This document shows, piece by piece, positions 1-8,791 of a DNA stretch of 64,000 nucleotides. The DNA lies in assembly GCF_017573545.1 (NCBI RefSeq), contig NZ_JAGEOK010000019.1, positions 62,001-126,000 on the forward strand, given 5' to 3'. The stretch comes from Actinomadura nitritigenes (lineage in GTDB: Bacteria; Actinomycetota; Actinomycetes; Streptosporangiales; Streptosporangiaceae). The notes below the pieces were generated by a model that saw only the letters and a program-made list of their open reading frames with translations, made no database searches and had not been told where the DNA came from. The translations under genes were made by a program, and so were the position numbers. Positions within the stretch are counted from its first letter, which is position 1; each line of letters starts with the position of its first letter.

Positions 1-1
1 C

Positions 2-1273
2 TGGATCGGACTGCTGGACGGCGAGCGCGACAACCTGTCCGCGGCTCTGGCGTGGGCGGTCGAGTCGGGCGACGCCGTGTCCGCCGTCCGCCTGGGGGCG
101 GCGCTCGCCTCCTTCTGGATGATCCAGGGGGACCATGCCGAGGCGGCGCGGCGGTTGCGCCTCGCGCTCGGGATGCGGGGCGAGGACACCGTCCCCGGCG
201 ATGCCGTCGCGGTCGCTCTGGGCGGGTACGCGTTCAACACCGTCCTGTCGGGCGGCGACGCCCGCGATGATCCGCTGCTGCGACGGTCACGACCGGGCGC
301 GGCCGCCGGGCATCCGCTCGCCGCGCTCGCCGAACCGTCCGCCGCGCTGCTCGACGACGACCCCGTCCGCGGGCTCGCGGCCGTCGACCGCGGCCTGAGC
401 GCGGAGCCGGATCCATGGGCGCGTGCCGCTCTGCACCTGGTACGGGCGATGCTGAACGGCAATCGCGGTGCCATGGACGAGGCCGCCCGCGACATCGCCG
501 CGGCACTGGCGGGATTCCGGCGGTCCGGCGAGCGGGCGGGGCTGGCGCTGGCGCTGGCGTTCTCGGCCGAGGGACGGACGGTCGCGGGCGACTTCGAGAC
601 CGCGATCGCCGAGCTGGAGGAGTCCGTCGAGCTGCTGCGCGAGCTGGGGCAGGAGAGCGGCGCGGGGATGCAGCGGGTGATGCTCGCGGTGGCGCGGGCC
701 CGCTCCGGCGACGTCCGGCGGGCCCGGGACGAGCTCGCCGCGATGACCGGCCCAGGTACCGCGACGCCGGTCCGGCACCTCGTTCCCGCGCATCTCGCCC
801 TCGGTGATCTCGCCCGCCACGACGGCGACGTCGGCCGGGCCCGCCACCACTACGCGGCCACCGAGCGGTACCTCGCCCGCGTCCCCGCCTACCCGCAGTT
901 CGGTTCACTGCTGGAGACCGCGATGGCGCACCTGGCGATCGAGGCGGACGAGCCGGACGCGGCCCGCCGCCATCTCCGCAAAGCCCTCGCCCTGGCCATG
1001 GACGCGCCCGACCTGCCGATCGCCGCGGTCGCCGGCATCGCCGTCGCACGGCTGGGCGCCGCGTCCGTGCCCGATGCGGCGGCCGAGACCCTCGGCGCCG
1101 CTTCGGTTCTGCGCGGGGCGCCCGACGCGTTCAATCCCGATGTCGTCCAGGCGTCCCGGCAGCTGCGCCGCATCCTGGGGGAGCGCGCCTACCGGGACGC
1201 CTACGCGAAGGGCGCCGCCCGGAAGGTCCCGGACGCGCTCGCCCTTCTGGACGATCAGCTGCGCCGCCGGTAG
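2..1273 (+). CDS. C-terminal part of a large AfsR/LuxR-type ATPase regulator (5' partial)
   Basis: The reading frame is open from the window edge, so the 5' end is missing; 423 residues remain. The first residues (GLLDGERDNLSAAL) match the segment that follows the NB-ARC-like ATPase in AfsR/SARP or LAL-type regulators. The rest is Ala/Leu/Arg-rich helical TPR-like repeats (for example AIAELEESVELLRELG), and the end (GERAYRDAYAKG) is the usual tail of these proteins. No LuxR-type HTH is present at the C-terminus, so an N-terminal DNA-binding or BTAD domain outside the window is more likely. It converges on the DrrB-like gene with a 19-bp overlap of coding ends. Family assignment is by inference from the tail only. 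Confidence 0.7.
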   Translation, partial: WIGLLDGERDNLSAALAWAVESGDAVSAVRLGAALASFWMIQGDHAEAARRLRLALGMRGEDTVPGDAVAVALGGYAFNTVLSGGDARDDPLLRRSRPGAAAGHPLAALAEPSAALLDDDPVRGLAAVDRGLSAEPDPWARAALHLVRAMLNGNRGAMDEAARDIAAALAGFRRSGERAGLALALAFSAEGRTVAGDFETAIAELEESVELLRELGQESGAGMQRVMLAVARARSGDVRRARDELAAMTGPGTATPVRHLVPAHLALGDLARHDGDVGRARHHYAATERYLARVPAYPQFGSLLETAMAHLAIEADEPDAARRHLRKALALAMDAPDLPIAAVAGIAVARLGAASVPDAAAETLGAASVLRGAPDAFNPDVVQASRQLRRILGERAYRDAYAKGAARKVPDALALLDDQLRRR

Positions 1274-2067
1274 GCCGCCACCGCCAGCGGCGCGAACACC
1301 GCCAGGAACACCGCCGACCACACCAGCGTCAGCATCGCCTGGTGCGCGACCGGCCCGCCGATCAGCAGGCCGCGGCAGGCGTCCACGGCGTGGCTCACCG
1401 GATTCACCTTCACCCATGCCCGCAGCCAGCCTGGCAGGGTGCGGGTCGGCACGACCATGCTCGTCCCGAAGGCCAGCGGGAAGATGCCCAGGAACGCCAC
1501 CGACTGCACGATGACCTCCTCCCGGATCAGCACGCCGATCAGCACGGTGATCCAGCTCATGCAGAACCCGAGCGTCACCGCCAGCGCCGCCGCGCCGAGC
1601 GCCTTCAGCGGCCCGGTCTCGACGCGGAAGCCCAGCAGGTAGCCGGTGGCGAACAGCACCACCACGGCGACGGCGTAGCGGATCAGGTCGCCCAGGACCG
1701 AGCCGGCGAGCGGCGCCGACCGGCCGATGGGCAGGCTGCGGAACCGGTCGAACACGCCCTTCTTGATGTCGGTGTTGATGCTGAGCCCGGTCGCCAGCAT
1801 CCCGACCAGGATCGCCGTCATCACGAGCACGCCGGGGAAGATGTACTGCAGGTACCGGTGCGTCGAGCCCGACACCGCACCGCCGAACAGGTACACGAAC
1901 AGCAGCAGGAAGATGATCGGGACGAACAGGGCGTCGCTGAGGAGGCCCGGGTTCCGCCGGTTCTTGGTCAGGCTGCGGCCCGCCAGCAGCAGGCTGTGCC
2001 GGACGAGCCCGAACGGCCGCCTCGCCGGCGGAACGATCGTCCTCGTGGTGTCGATGGTCGCCGTCAT
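1255..2067 (-). CDS. ABC-2 type drug export permease, DrrB-like
   Basis: Membrane subunit (270 aa) of an ABC-2 exporter of the daunorubicin-resistance type; it would pair with the ATPase encoded just upstream. The N-terminus (about residues 1-35) is cytoplasmic and basic. Six hydrophobic segments follow, including LLLFVYLFGGAVSG and the family-typical stretch YLQYIFPGVLVM. ATG at 2067 is chosen because it overlaps the ATPase stop codon as ATGA, the usual coupling for drrAB pairs; the longer frame extending to 2511 is antisense noise inside the ATPase gene. Its 3' end overlaps the convergent regulator tail by 19 bp. Substrate unknown; a macrolide, anthracycline or lipid-like compound is typical for the family. 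Confidence 0.88.
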   Translation of the reverse strand: MTATIDTTRTIVPPARRPFGLVRHSLLLAGRSLTKNRRNPGLLSDALFVPIIFLLLFVYLFGGAVSGSTHRYLQYIFPGVLVMTAILVGMLATGLSINTDIKKGVFDRFRSLPIGRSAPLAGSVLGDLIRYAVAVVVLFATGYLLGFRVETGPLKALGAAALAVTLGFCMSWITVLIGVLIREEVIVQSVAFLGIFPLAFGTSMVVPTRTLPGWLRAWVKVNPVSHAVDACRGLLIGGPVAHQAMLTLVWSAVFLAVFAPLAVAAYRRRS

Positions 2068-3032
2068 GCCGCCTCTCCCTCGCTCGCGTCGCCGGTGCGG
2101 TGGCCGGTCAGGGTGAAGAAGACCTCGTCCAGGCTCGGCAGCCGCAGTGACAGTTCGGTGACGGGGATCCCCGCGGCGCCGAGGCGCCGGACGGTCTCGG
2201 CGAGCGCGCGGTCCCCGTCCTCGCCGACGACCGGGGCGACGAGGACGCCCCGGCTGGGCGACTCGGCGTCGCGGCCGGTCACCGCGTTGAGGACCGCCGC
2301 GACCTCCACCAGCCGTCCCGGGTCGCGCGGCCGGACGGCGATGGTCTGCCCGCCCGCGACCCTTCTCAGCTCCGCGGGCGTCCCCGCCGCGATCACCCGT
2401 CCGTGGTCGATCACCGTGATCGCGTCGGCGAGCGCGTCGGCCTCCTCCAGGTACTGCGTGGTCAGCAGGACGGTCCCGCCGTCGGCCGTCATCGACCGGA
2501 TCAGCCGCCACGCCTCCTCCCGCCGCCCCGGGTCCAGGCCCGTCGTCGGCTCGTCCAGGAAGATCACCGCGGGCCGGGCGATCATGCTGGCGGCCAGGTC
2601 GAGGCGGCGCCGCATCCCGCCCGAGTACGTCGACACCTTGCGTCCCGCGTCGCCGGTCAGCCCGAACCGCTCCAGCAGCTCGGCGGTGCGGGCGCGCGCC
2701 TCGGCCTTGCGCAGGTCGAGCAGCCGGCCGATCAGTACGAGGTTCTCGGCGCCGGTCAGGTCCTCGTCCACGGACGCGTACTGCCCGGTGAGCCCGATCA
2801 GCCTCCGCACCTTCGCGGCGTCGCGCACCACGTCCAGTCCCCGCACCTCGGCCCGCCCCGCGTCGGGCCGCAGCAGCGTCGCGAGCACCCGCACGGCCGT
2901 CGTCTTCCCCGCCCCGTTCGGGCCCAGCAGACCGAGCACGCTGCCCGGAGGAGCCGACAGGTCCACACCGTCCAGCGCGACCGTCTTACCGAATCTCTTG
3001 ACCAGGCCCTCGGCCCGGATCGCGTCGTCCAT
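2064..3032 (-). CDS. ABC exporter ATPase, DrrA family
   Basis: Nucleotide-binding subunit (322 aa) that powers the DrrB-like permease. Visible motifs are Walker A GPNGAGKTT (about residues 37-45), signature YSGGMRRRL (136-144), Walker B VIFLDEP (156-162) and the switch TTQYLEEAD, in which Gln replaces the usual His as is normal in DrrA proteins. A C-terminal domain of about 90 residues ending in LPSLDEVFFTLTG is the standard DrrA extension that contacts the permease. The gene is first of a two-gene operon with a 4-bp overlap and follows the ClC gene on the same strand. Confidence 0.92.
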   Translation of the reverse strand: MDDAIRAEGLVKRFGKTVALDGVDLSAPPGSVLGLLGPNGAGKTTAVRVLATLLRPDAGRAEVRGLDVVRDAAKVRRLIGLTGQYASVDEDLTGAENLVLIGRLLDLRKAEARARTAELLERFGLTGDAGRKVSTYSGGMRRRLDLAASMIARPAVIFLDEPTTGLDPGRREEAWRLIRSMTADGGTVLLTTQYLEEADALADAITVIDHGRVIAAGTPAELRRVAGGQTIAVRPRDPGRLVEVAAVLNAVTGRDAESPSRGVLVAPVVGEDGDRALAETVRRLGAAGIPVTELSLRLPSLDEVFFTLTGHRTGDASEGEAA

Positions 3033-3056
3033 GACGGCGACGGTGCCGCAGACCGC

Positions 3057-4970
3057 TCACAGATCGCTCACAGCGTCCGCGGTGATGGTCCCGGCCCTCT
3101 CAACGGTGGGTGCGGGGCAGTGTCTTGCGGAGGGTGACGACCGTTCCTCCTCCGGGAGCCGGCGAGGGGCGTGGAGGGCGCGGAGGACGGCCTGGTGGGT
3201 GACCCATCCGACGAGGGCGGAGCGGTCGGTGTCGAGGACGGGCAGGCCGGTGCCGTCGGTGGTGGTCAGGTGGTGGAGGGCGTCCGCGAGGGGCATGTCG
3301 GCGGTGAGCGGGGCGGGCATCTCGGCCAGCGCGCCCACCGTTGCGGGATGGCCGCCTTCGGGCCCGCGGGGTTCGGGGTCGGCCAGGGCTTCGGCGGCCG
3401 CGCGGGAGGTGACGAGGCCCTGGTAGGAGCCGTTGCCGTCGATGACGGGGAGGGCGCCGTGAGCGGACAGGGCCAGGCGTCGCGACGCGGGGGCGATGGT
3501 CGATGTGGCGGGCAGGGGGTCGGGGACCGGGGCCATGACGGTCGAGACCAGGGCGGTCATCCGCGGGTCGACGGGCGGGGCGTCCAGGTCGACGCCGCGG
3601 CGGCGCAGTTTGAGGGTGTAGATGGTGCTGGACGTCAGGCGCCTGCTGATCAGGGCGGCGACGACGATGGCGGTCATCATCGGCAGGATGATCGAGTATT
3701 CGCCGGTGAGTTCGAAGAGGATGACGACGGCGGTGATCGGGGCGCGGGCGGAGCCGGCGAAGACCGCTCCCATGCCGACCAGGGCATAGGCGCCGGGTGA
3801 GGCGGTGAGGGACGGGGCGGCGTGGTGGGCGATGGCGCCGAAGGCGCTGCCGAGCATGGCGCCCATGAACAGGCTGGGGGCGAACACGCCTCCGGAGCCG
3901 CCGATGCCGATGGTCAGGCTCGTTGCGGCGATCTTCGCCACCAGCAGCAGGAGGAGGAACGCGATGGCGTACTGCCCGTTGACGGCGTTCTGCAGCACGG
4001 GGTAGCCGACGCCGTACATCTGGGGGACGGCGAGCAGGAGCAGTCCGAGGAGCAGGCCGCCGGCGGCGGGGCGGAGCCACTCGGGGCCGCGCCAGGCCCG
4101 GTCGCACAGGTCCTCGACCAGGTAGAGGGTTCGGGTGAAGCCGACGCCGACCAGTGCGCCGAGTAGCCCCAGTAGGGCGAACAGGGCGTATTCGGCGGGG
4201 TGGGAGACCTCGAAGTGGGGCGGTGACATGAAGGGTGCGGAGCCGAGGACGGCGCGGCCGATGACGCTCGCGGTGACGCTGGAAAGCACCACGACGCCGA
4301 ACGACTCGACGGTGTAGTCGCGCAGGATCAACTCCATGGCGAAGAACACTCCGGCCATGGGCGCGTTGAAGGTGGCGGCGATGCCGCCGGCGGCGCCGCA
4401 GGCCGCCAGGATCCGCAGCCGGTTCTCGGTGAGCCGGGCGAGGCGGCCGAGGGTGGAGCCGAGGGCGGCGCCGATCTGCACGATGGGGCCCTCGCGGCCG
4501 ACCGAGCCGCCCGACCCGATCGTCAGCGCCGATGCCAGGGACTTGACGATGGCGACCTGGGCGCCGATGCGGCCGCCGCGCTGCGCGACGGCGAACATGA
4601 CCTCGGGCACCCCGTGCCCGCGGGCCTCGGGGGCGAAGCGGTGCACCAGGGGCCCGTAGACCAGCCCGGCGGCCACCGGGACGAGAAGCACGAAGAACGG
4701 ACCGAGCAACGGCAGGTTCGGGTTGCCGGCGTGTCCGGCGGCGGAGTAGTCGGCGTGCCCGGTGAGCAGATGGGTGAACGCCGCGATGAGCTTGCGGAAG
4801 ACGACCGCGCCGAGCCCGGCTCCGCAGCCCACCAGCAGGGCCAGGGCGATCAGGCCGCCCTGCGTTTCACGGAGCCGCGTGACCAGAAGGCGAGCGCCTG
4901 TCTCGACTGGTATCTCTCGACGGCTGACCGTGGTGTCCACTGCTGAGTCGTCCCTCCCTGTCCGTCCCAT
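3057..4970 (-). CDS. ClC-family chloride channel or Cl-/H+ antiporter with tandem CBS domains
   Basis: Protein of 637 aa: about 10-12 hydrophobic helices in residues 30-460, then two C-terminal CBS domains. ClC signatures are present: GREGPIVQ, with the gating glutamate that antiporters use to move protons, and GVFAPSLF, which holds the central anion site. The first signature reads GHGVP instead of GSGIP, so the usual anion-coordinating serine is histidine. The CBS pair suggests adenine-nucleotide control. ATG at 4970 is chosen because it lies next to the divergent MarR operator; the open frame continues upstream to 5699 but there it only mirrors the MarR gene. Regulation by the adjacent MarR protein is inferred from the operator at 4976-4988. 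Confidence 0.9.
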   Translation of the reverse strand: MGRTGRDDSAVDTTVSRREIPVETGARLLVTRLRETQGGLIALALLVGCGAGLGAVVFRKLIAAFTHLLTGHADYSAAGHAGNPNLPLLGPFFVLLVPVAAGLVYGPLVHRFAPEARGHGVPEVMFAVAQRGGRIGAQVAIVKSLASALTIGSGGSVGREGPIVQIGAALGSTLGRLARLTENRLRILAACGAAGGIAATFNAPMAGVFFAMELILRDYTVESFGVVVLSSVTASVIGRAVLGSAPFMSPPHFEVSHPAEYALFALLGLLGALVGVGFTRTLYLVEDLCDRAWRGPEWLRPAAGGLLLGLLLLAVPQMYGVGYPVLQNAVNGQYAIAFLLLLLVAKIAATSLTIGIGGSGGVFAPSLFMGAMLGSAFGAIAHHAAPSLTASPGAYALVGMGAVFAGSARAPITAVVILFELTGEYSIILPMMTAIVVAALISRRLTSSTIYTLKLRRRGVDLDAPPVDPRMTALVSTVMAPVPDPLPATSTIAPASRRLALSAHGALPVIDGNGSYQGLVTSRAAAEALADPEPRGPEGGHPATVGALAEMPAPLTADMPLADALHHLTTTDGTGLPVLDTDRSALVGWVTHQAVLRALHAPRRLPEEERSSPSARHCPAPTVERAGTITADAVSDL

Positions 4971-4975
4971 AACTA

Positions 4976-4988
4976 TTGCAGTATGCAA
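4976..4988. promoter_or_regulatory. Inverted repeat TTGCA-N3-TGCAA, candidate MarR operator (copy 1)
   Basis: Perfect 5+5 bp inverted repeat in the 102 bp between the divergent ClC (start 4970) and MarR (probable start 5073) genes. The 18-base context AACTATTGCAGTATGCAA recurs with two changes 718 bp away, after the MarR gene. Position and symmetry suit a MarR dimer that represses both itself and the channel gene. Confidence 0.6.
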
Positions 4989-5072
4989 CATTTTGCCGCG
5001 AATGACATTCCTCGGGGCGAGCCGGTGGCCACGGAGTGGGATTGGCGCACCCGTTGCCAGGGCGGTAGAAAC

Positions 5073-5576
5073 GTGATCGTGATCCATGGACGTGAGGACG
5101 CCGGTCCGGAAGCCGGGGACGTCGACGAACTCACCTCGGCCATGCTGACCGCCTCGCGGCTGCTCGTCGCGATCGCGGCGCGGTCGCTGGCGGCCGTCGA
5201 GGACGCGGTGACGCTTCCGCAGTTCCGGCTGCTGGTGGTCCTGTCCTCGCAGGGGCCCGCCAAGCTGGTGACGCTCGCGGGACTGCTGGACGTCAACCCG
5301 TCGACGGCGATGCGCATGGTCGACCGCCTGGTCACCTCCGGACTGGTCGATCGCCGGGCCAGTCCCCACAGCGGCCGCGAGATCCGGATCGAGCTCACCC
5401 CGGCCGGGCGTGCCGTGGTGGACCAGGTGACGGCCCGGCGGCGCGCCGACATCGCCGAGATCGTCGCGCGCATGCCGCCGGGCGAACGCAGTGCCCTGGT
5501 CGCCGCACTGCGGGCGTTCAGCGAGGCCGGGGGCGAGCCGCCGGTCTCCGACGCCGTTCCGCTCGGCTGGGAGTGA
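5073..5576 (+). CDS. MarR-family transcriptional regulator
   Basis: Winged-helix regulator of about 167 aa. The helix-turn-helix reads LVTLAGLLDVNPSTAMRMVD, followed by the wing SPHSGREIRIELTPAGRAVV, both typical of MarR. The frame is open from ATG at 4983, but that codon sits inside the operator and has no ribosome-binding site, so GTG at 5073 (or GTG at 5079) is preferred. It is divergent from the ClC gene and upstream of the recombinase-domain gene; copies of one inverted repeat flank it on both sides, which suggests it controls both neighbours. Ligand unknown. Confidence 0.85.
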   Translation: MIVIHGREDAGPEAGDVDELTSAMLTASRLLVAIAARSLAAVEDAVTLPQFRLLVVLSSQGPAKLVTLAGLLDVNPSTAMRMVDRLVTSGLVDRRASPHSGREIRIELTPAGRAVVDQVTARRRADIAEIVARMPPGERSALVAALRAFSEAGGEPPVSDAVPLGWE

Positions 5577-5693
5577 GGCCGTCTGCGCGACGCCGATCTT
5601 CCGGCTGCTGTGCCGCACCGGGGTGAGCGCTCGGCGGTGCCGGAGGCACGCGTCGCCGCTCCGTGGCGAAGCGACTTCGTTCTGTTTCAACTG

Positions 5694-5706
5694 TTGCACT
5701 ATGCAA
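5694..5706. promoter_or_regulatory. Inverted repeat TTGCA-N3-TGCAA, candidate MarR operator (copy 2)
   Basis: Second copy of the inverted repeat seen at 4976, in the 190-bp gap between the MarR gene and the recombinase-domain gene. The extended context AACTGTTGCACTATGCAA matches the first copy at 16 of 18 positions, too close for chance. It lies about 60 bp before the downstream start codon, a normal repressor position. Confidence 0.6.
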
Positions 5707-5766
5707 TGGAAGCCGGAATGCTTGCCCGGGCGTGACGGCGGGCCGCGTGCGGTGAAGGGGGATGCG

Positions 5767-6216
5767 GTGGCGCGGAGGAGAGGTCGGCCGGTGCCCTACG
5801 GCTACCGGTGCATTCGCGATGAGCGGGGGCGGTACGTGACGCAACTGCCCATGGAGCCGCAGGCGAGCGTCGTCCGGGAGATCATCAGCCGGGTCGCCCA
5901 GGGGCAGGGCATCCTGCCGATCATCCGGGAACTCGAGGGCCGCGGCGTGCGCGCTCCGCGGGGCGGGCCGCGCTGGTCGTGGTCGGTCGTGCACGACATC
6001 GTCCGCAACCCCGCGTACATCGGCAAGGCCACCACCGACGAGGAGGAGCGTGTGGCGTGGACGCCGCTGGTGCCCGAGCGGCTGTTCTTCGACGCGCAGC
6101 GCTCCCTCGACGGATCCGACGATCCACCCCGGACCTATCCGGCCCTGAGTCTGCTGCTGTACGCCGTAGGCTCCGGCTACGGGATGGCCGCCGGCTGCCT
6201 CCAACTGGTCACCTGA
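5767..6216 (+). CDS. Stand-alone recombinase domain of a large serine recombinase (catalytic domain absent)
   Basis: Product of 149 aa. Residues about 8-90 match the Recombinase domain that follows the resolvase domain in large serine recombinases (VPYGYRCIRDERG, then REIISRVAQGQGILPIIREL, then WSWSVVHDIVRNPAYIG). No resolvase domain with its catalytic serine precedes it; the DNA upstream is the MarR gene. At the end, YPALSLLLYAVGSGYGMAAG looks like a zinc-ribbon start in which the usual cysteines are Ala/Val/Ser. GTG at 5767 is chosen because AAGGGG lies 6 bases upstream; GTG 5752 and ATG 5701 are also in frame. It may be a remnant or a domesticated DNA-binding protein. The shared MarR operator argues for regulated expression. 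Confidence 0.7.
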   Translation: MARRRGRPVPYGYRCIRDERGRYVTQLPMEPQASVVREIISRVAQGQGILPIIRELEGRGVRAPRGGPRWSWSVVHDIVRNPAYIGKATTDEEERVAWTPLVPERLFFDAQRSLDGSDDPPRTYPALSLLLYAVGSGYGMAAGCLQLVT

Positions 6217-6373
6217 GGCGGTGCGCGCCGCCCTCGATGGACGCGCCATCGCAGGGGCGTCATGGCGGCGGCATCGTCCAGTGGTGCGCCCGACGGCGGA
6301 CCGCCAGGCCGATCGCGACGGCGATGCCGAACCCGCCCGCTACGGGACCCGCCTGGCGCGTCCGGGAGCGAGC

Positions 6374-6406
6374 GATGGGGCCCGAGGCGCCGGCTCGGGC
6401 CCCATC
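6374..6406. terminator. Bidirectional hairpin terminator
   Basis: Perfect 13-bp stem (GATGGGGCCCGAG paired with CTCGGGCCCCATC) around a 7-base loop, in the gap between two convergent genes ending at 6216 and 6431. No T-run is present, as is common in high-GC actinomycetes. Confidence 0.75.
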
Positions 6407-6430
6407 CCTCTCAGCAGGGCGGGCTCTTCG

Positions 6431-8791
6431 TCATTGCGCCCGCTCCCGGACGACGCGCGCGATGTCGAGTCGGCGGACCATGCGGTTGGCGGGGATCTGC
6501 GACAGCACCGACGCACCGAACACGGCGAGGGCGGCGAGCGCCAGGGTGGGCCAGCCGATCTCGAGTTCCATGGAGAACATGTCGCTGTCGAACGACTTCA
6601 GCGCCGCCCAGGCCGCGACGACCCCGGCGACCAGCCCGAAGGGCGTCGCCAGCGCGGTGGCGGTGAGGTTCTCGACCGCCAGGATGCCCGCGATGCGCCG
6701 CAGCGGCACGCCCGCCGCCTGGAGGGTGGCCAGCTCGGTGCTCCGTTCGGCGACGTTGACCGTCATCGTCACGTAGATGACGGTGAGCGCGAGGACGGCG
6801 CCGAGCACCAGCATCACGCCCACGAACAGCCAGAACAGCTTGAGGAAGCTGCTGAACTGGCGCTTGACCGCCTGCGCGTCGGCGTAGGCGACCACCCCGG
6901 GCAGCCGGCTGATCTGCGCGCGGACCTGGTCGCGCTGCCGGGACCCGGTGCCGGGGGTGAAGCGCAGCTCGTAGGAGTCGGTCCGGGCGCCGGTCAGCGA
7001 CCGGACCGTCTGCCGGGTGCCGTAGGCGGAGGTGCCGAACGGCTCGTCCACGAATCCGGCGAGCCGGACGGTACGGGCGCCGCTGGAAGAGTGCACCGTG
7101 ATCGTGTCGCCGACCGAGACGTGCAGTTCCGCGGCCAGCCCCTTCCCGGCGAGGACACCGGTCGAGGGCAGCGGCTCGTCGCCGCCGTCATCGGTGCGGA
7201 AGCCGTGCATGCGGGTGCCGGGTTCGTAGCCGGTCAGCGTCGTCCGGTAGGAGCGGCCCGCGGCGGTGAGGCTCACCGGCACCACCGTCACCGGTTCGAC
7301 CCGTGCGACGTGCCCGATGCTTCGCAGGTCCGGCGCAAGATCCGGTGCGTTCGGTGCGGCGGTGACGGTGGCGTCCTGGCGCTGCACGTCGCCGAACTGG
7401 GTGTTCATCATCGACCGCATGCTGATGATCATGCCGCCGGAGACCAGCACCAGCACGAGCGCGAGCAGCGTGCCGGTCATGGTCGCGGCCGTCCGGCGCT
7501 TGCTGCGGGTGAGCCCGCGCAGGGCGAGCCGGGCGACCACGGGCAGGCGGCGGGCCCGGGCCACCGCCCGGCTCCACGGCCCCGGCGGTCGCAGCGCGCC
7601 TCCGTCACCGCGCATGGCCTCGGCGGGCGCGGCGCGAGACGCCGACAGCGCGGGCGCGATGCCGCCGGCCAGGCCGACGAGGACGCCGAACAGCACCCCG
7701 ATCACGAGGGTGAGCGGCCGCGCCTGCACGACGGTGTCCGGGATGCCCAAGCCCTTGGTGTAGGCGTGCGTCATCGCCGAGGTGGCCAGTTGCCCGAGGG
7801 CCGCTCCGGCGAGGGCGCCGGCGGTCGCGGCGATGGTCCCGTGCCCGAGGTAGTGCCGCACGACGACGCGGCGGGGCGCGCCGCCGGCGAGGAAGGTCGC
7901 GATCACCTTGCGCTCGGACAGGACGAGCCGGGTGATCAGCACGTAGGCGGCGATCGCGGCCGCGGCGAGGAACAGGACGGGGAAGCCGACGGCCATCTGC
8001 CGGAAGCCCGTCAGGTCCTCGTGCAGGGTCGCGTTGGACGCCTGGTCGGCGCGTTCGGTGACGTCCACCGCGCCGGCGGCCCGCAGTGCCGCGGCCGCAC
8101 GGTCGCGGTCCGCCGCGGTCGCGGAGCCCTTCATCCGCACCAGGGTCTGGGACTGGGCGCGCGCGCCGGCGAGAGACCGGGCGGTCTGCTCGGGAGCGAA
8201 GACGACGGCGAACGAGTGCGGATCGGACAGGACCTCCTGGCGGTCGCGGGCCGGCCACAGGTATTCGGGGGAGACGACGACGCCGCGCACGGTGAGGGTG
8301 CGCCAGGTCCGCCCGTCGAAGGCTTGCAGATGGTCGCCGGGGGAGAGGTGGAAGGTGTCGGCGGCGTGCTTCTCCAGCAGGACGCCGTCCGGGTCGTCCG
8401 CGGCCGGTTTCCGGCCGTCCTTCAGATCGACGGCGTCCACCGCGGCGGGTCCGGTGGCCGGCATACCGGTCACACGTCCCAGCAGTTTGCCGCCGCCGAG
8501 GTGCAGTGGCAGGTCCGCCTGGGTGCGGGTGGACACGCGCGCGACACCGGCGGCGCTCCGCGCGGCCTGCGCGGTCTTCCGGGGGTCGCCGCCGGTGGCG
8601 GTGAGGTCGGCGAAGTGCAACCGGTCGTAGGTCCGGTCGTAGGAGGTGGTCAGGTTGCGGAAGGCGTCGTAGCTGGCGACGAACAGCAGGACGCCGACCA
8701 TGACGGTCACCGCGATCGCGGCGAACTGCGGGAGGCGGCGGCGCAGGTCGCGCCGGGTCTTGGTGATCAGGACGCGGTGCACGGCGCTCAC
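6431..8791 (-). CDS. ABC transporter permease, FtsX/MacB type
   Basis: Large permease (786 aa) with the layout of the two-FtsX-domain exporters of Gram-positive bacteria. There is one N-terminal membrane helix (about residues 20-40, FAAIAVTVMVGVLLFVAS), a long extracytoplasmic domain, a first group of three helices near 260-380, a helix near 440 before a second extracytoplasmic domain, and a last group of three helices near 660-770. The final cytoplasmic residues are RMVRRLDIARVVRERAQ. Its start ATG at 8791 overlaps the stop of the ATPase gene by 4 bp, so the two make one exporter. Such systems export lipoproteins, peptides or antibiotics; the substrate cannot be read here. Confidence 0.9.
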   Translation of the reverse strand: MSAVHRVLITKTRRDLRRRLPQFAAIAVTVMVGVLLFVASYDAFRNLTTSYDRTYDRLHFADLTATGGDPRKTAQAARSAAGVARVSTRTQADLPLHLGGGKLLGRVTGMPATGPAAVDAVDLKDGRKPAADDPDGVLLEKHAADTFHLSPGDHLQAFDGRTWRTLTVRGVVVSPEYLWPARDRQEVLSDPHSFAVVFAPEQTARSLAGARAQSQTLVRMKGSATAADRDRAAAALRAAGAVDVTERADQASNATLHEDLTGFRQMAVGFPVLFLAAAAIAAYVLITRLVLSERKVIATFLAGGAPRRVVVRHYLGHGTIAATAGALAGAALGQLATSAMTHAYTKGLGIPDTVVQARPLTLVIGVLFGVLVGLAGGIAPALSASRAAPAEAMRGDGGALRPPGPWSRAVARARRLPVVARLALRGLTRSKRRTAATMTGTLLALVLVLVSGGMIISMRSMMNTQFGDVQRQDATVTAAPNAPDLAPDLRSIGHVARVEPVTVVPVSLTAAGRSYRTTLTGYEPGTRMHGFRTDDGGDEPLPSTGVLAGKGLAAELHVSVGDTITVHSSSGARTVRLAGFVDEPFGTSAYGTRQTVRSLTGARTDSYELRFTPGTGSRQRDQVRAQISRLPGVVAYADAQAVKRQFSSFLKLFWLFVGVMLVLGAVLALTVIYVTMTVNVAERSTELATLQAAGVPLRRIAGILAVENLTATALATPFGLVAGVVAAWAALKSFDSDMFSMELEIGWPTLALAALAVFGASVLSQIPANRMVRRLDIARVVRERAQ

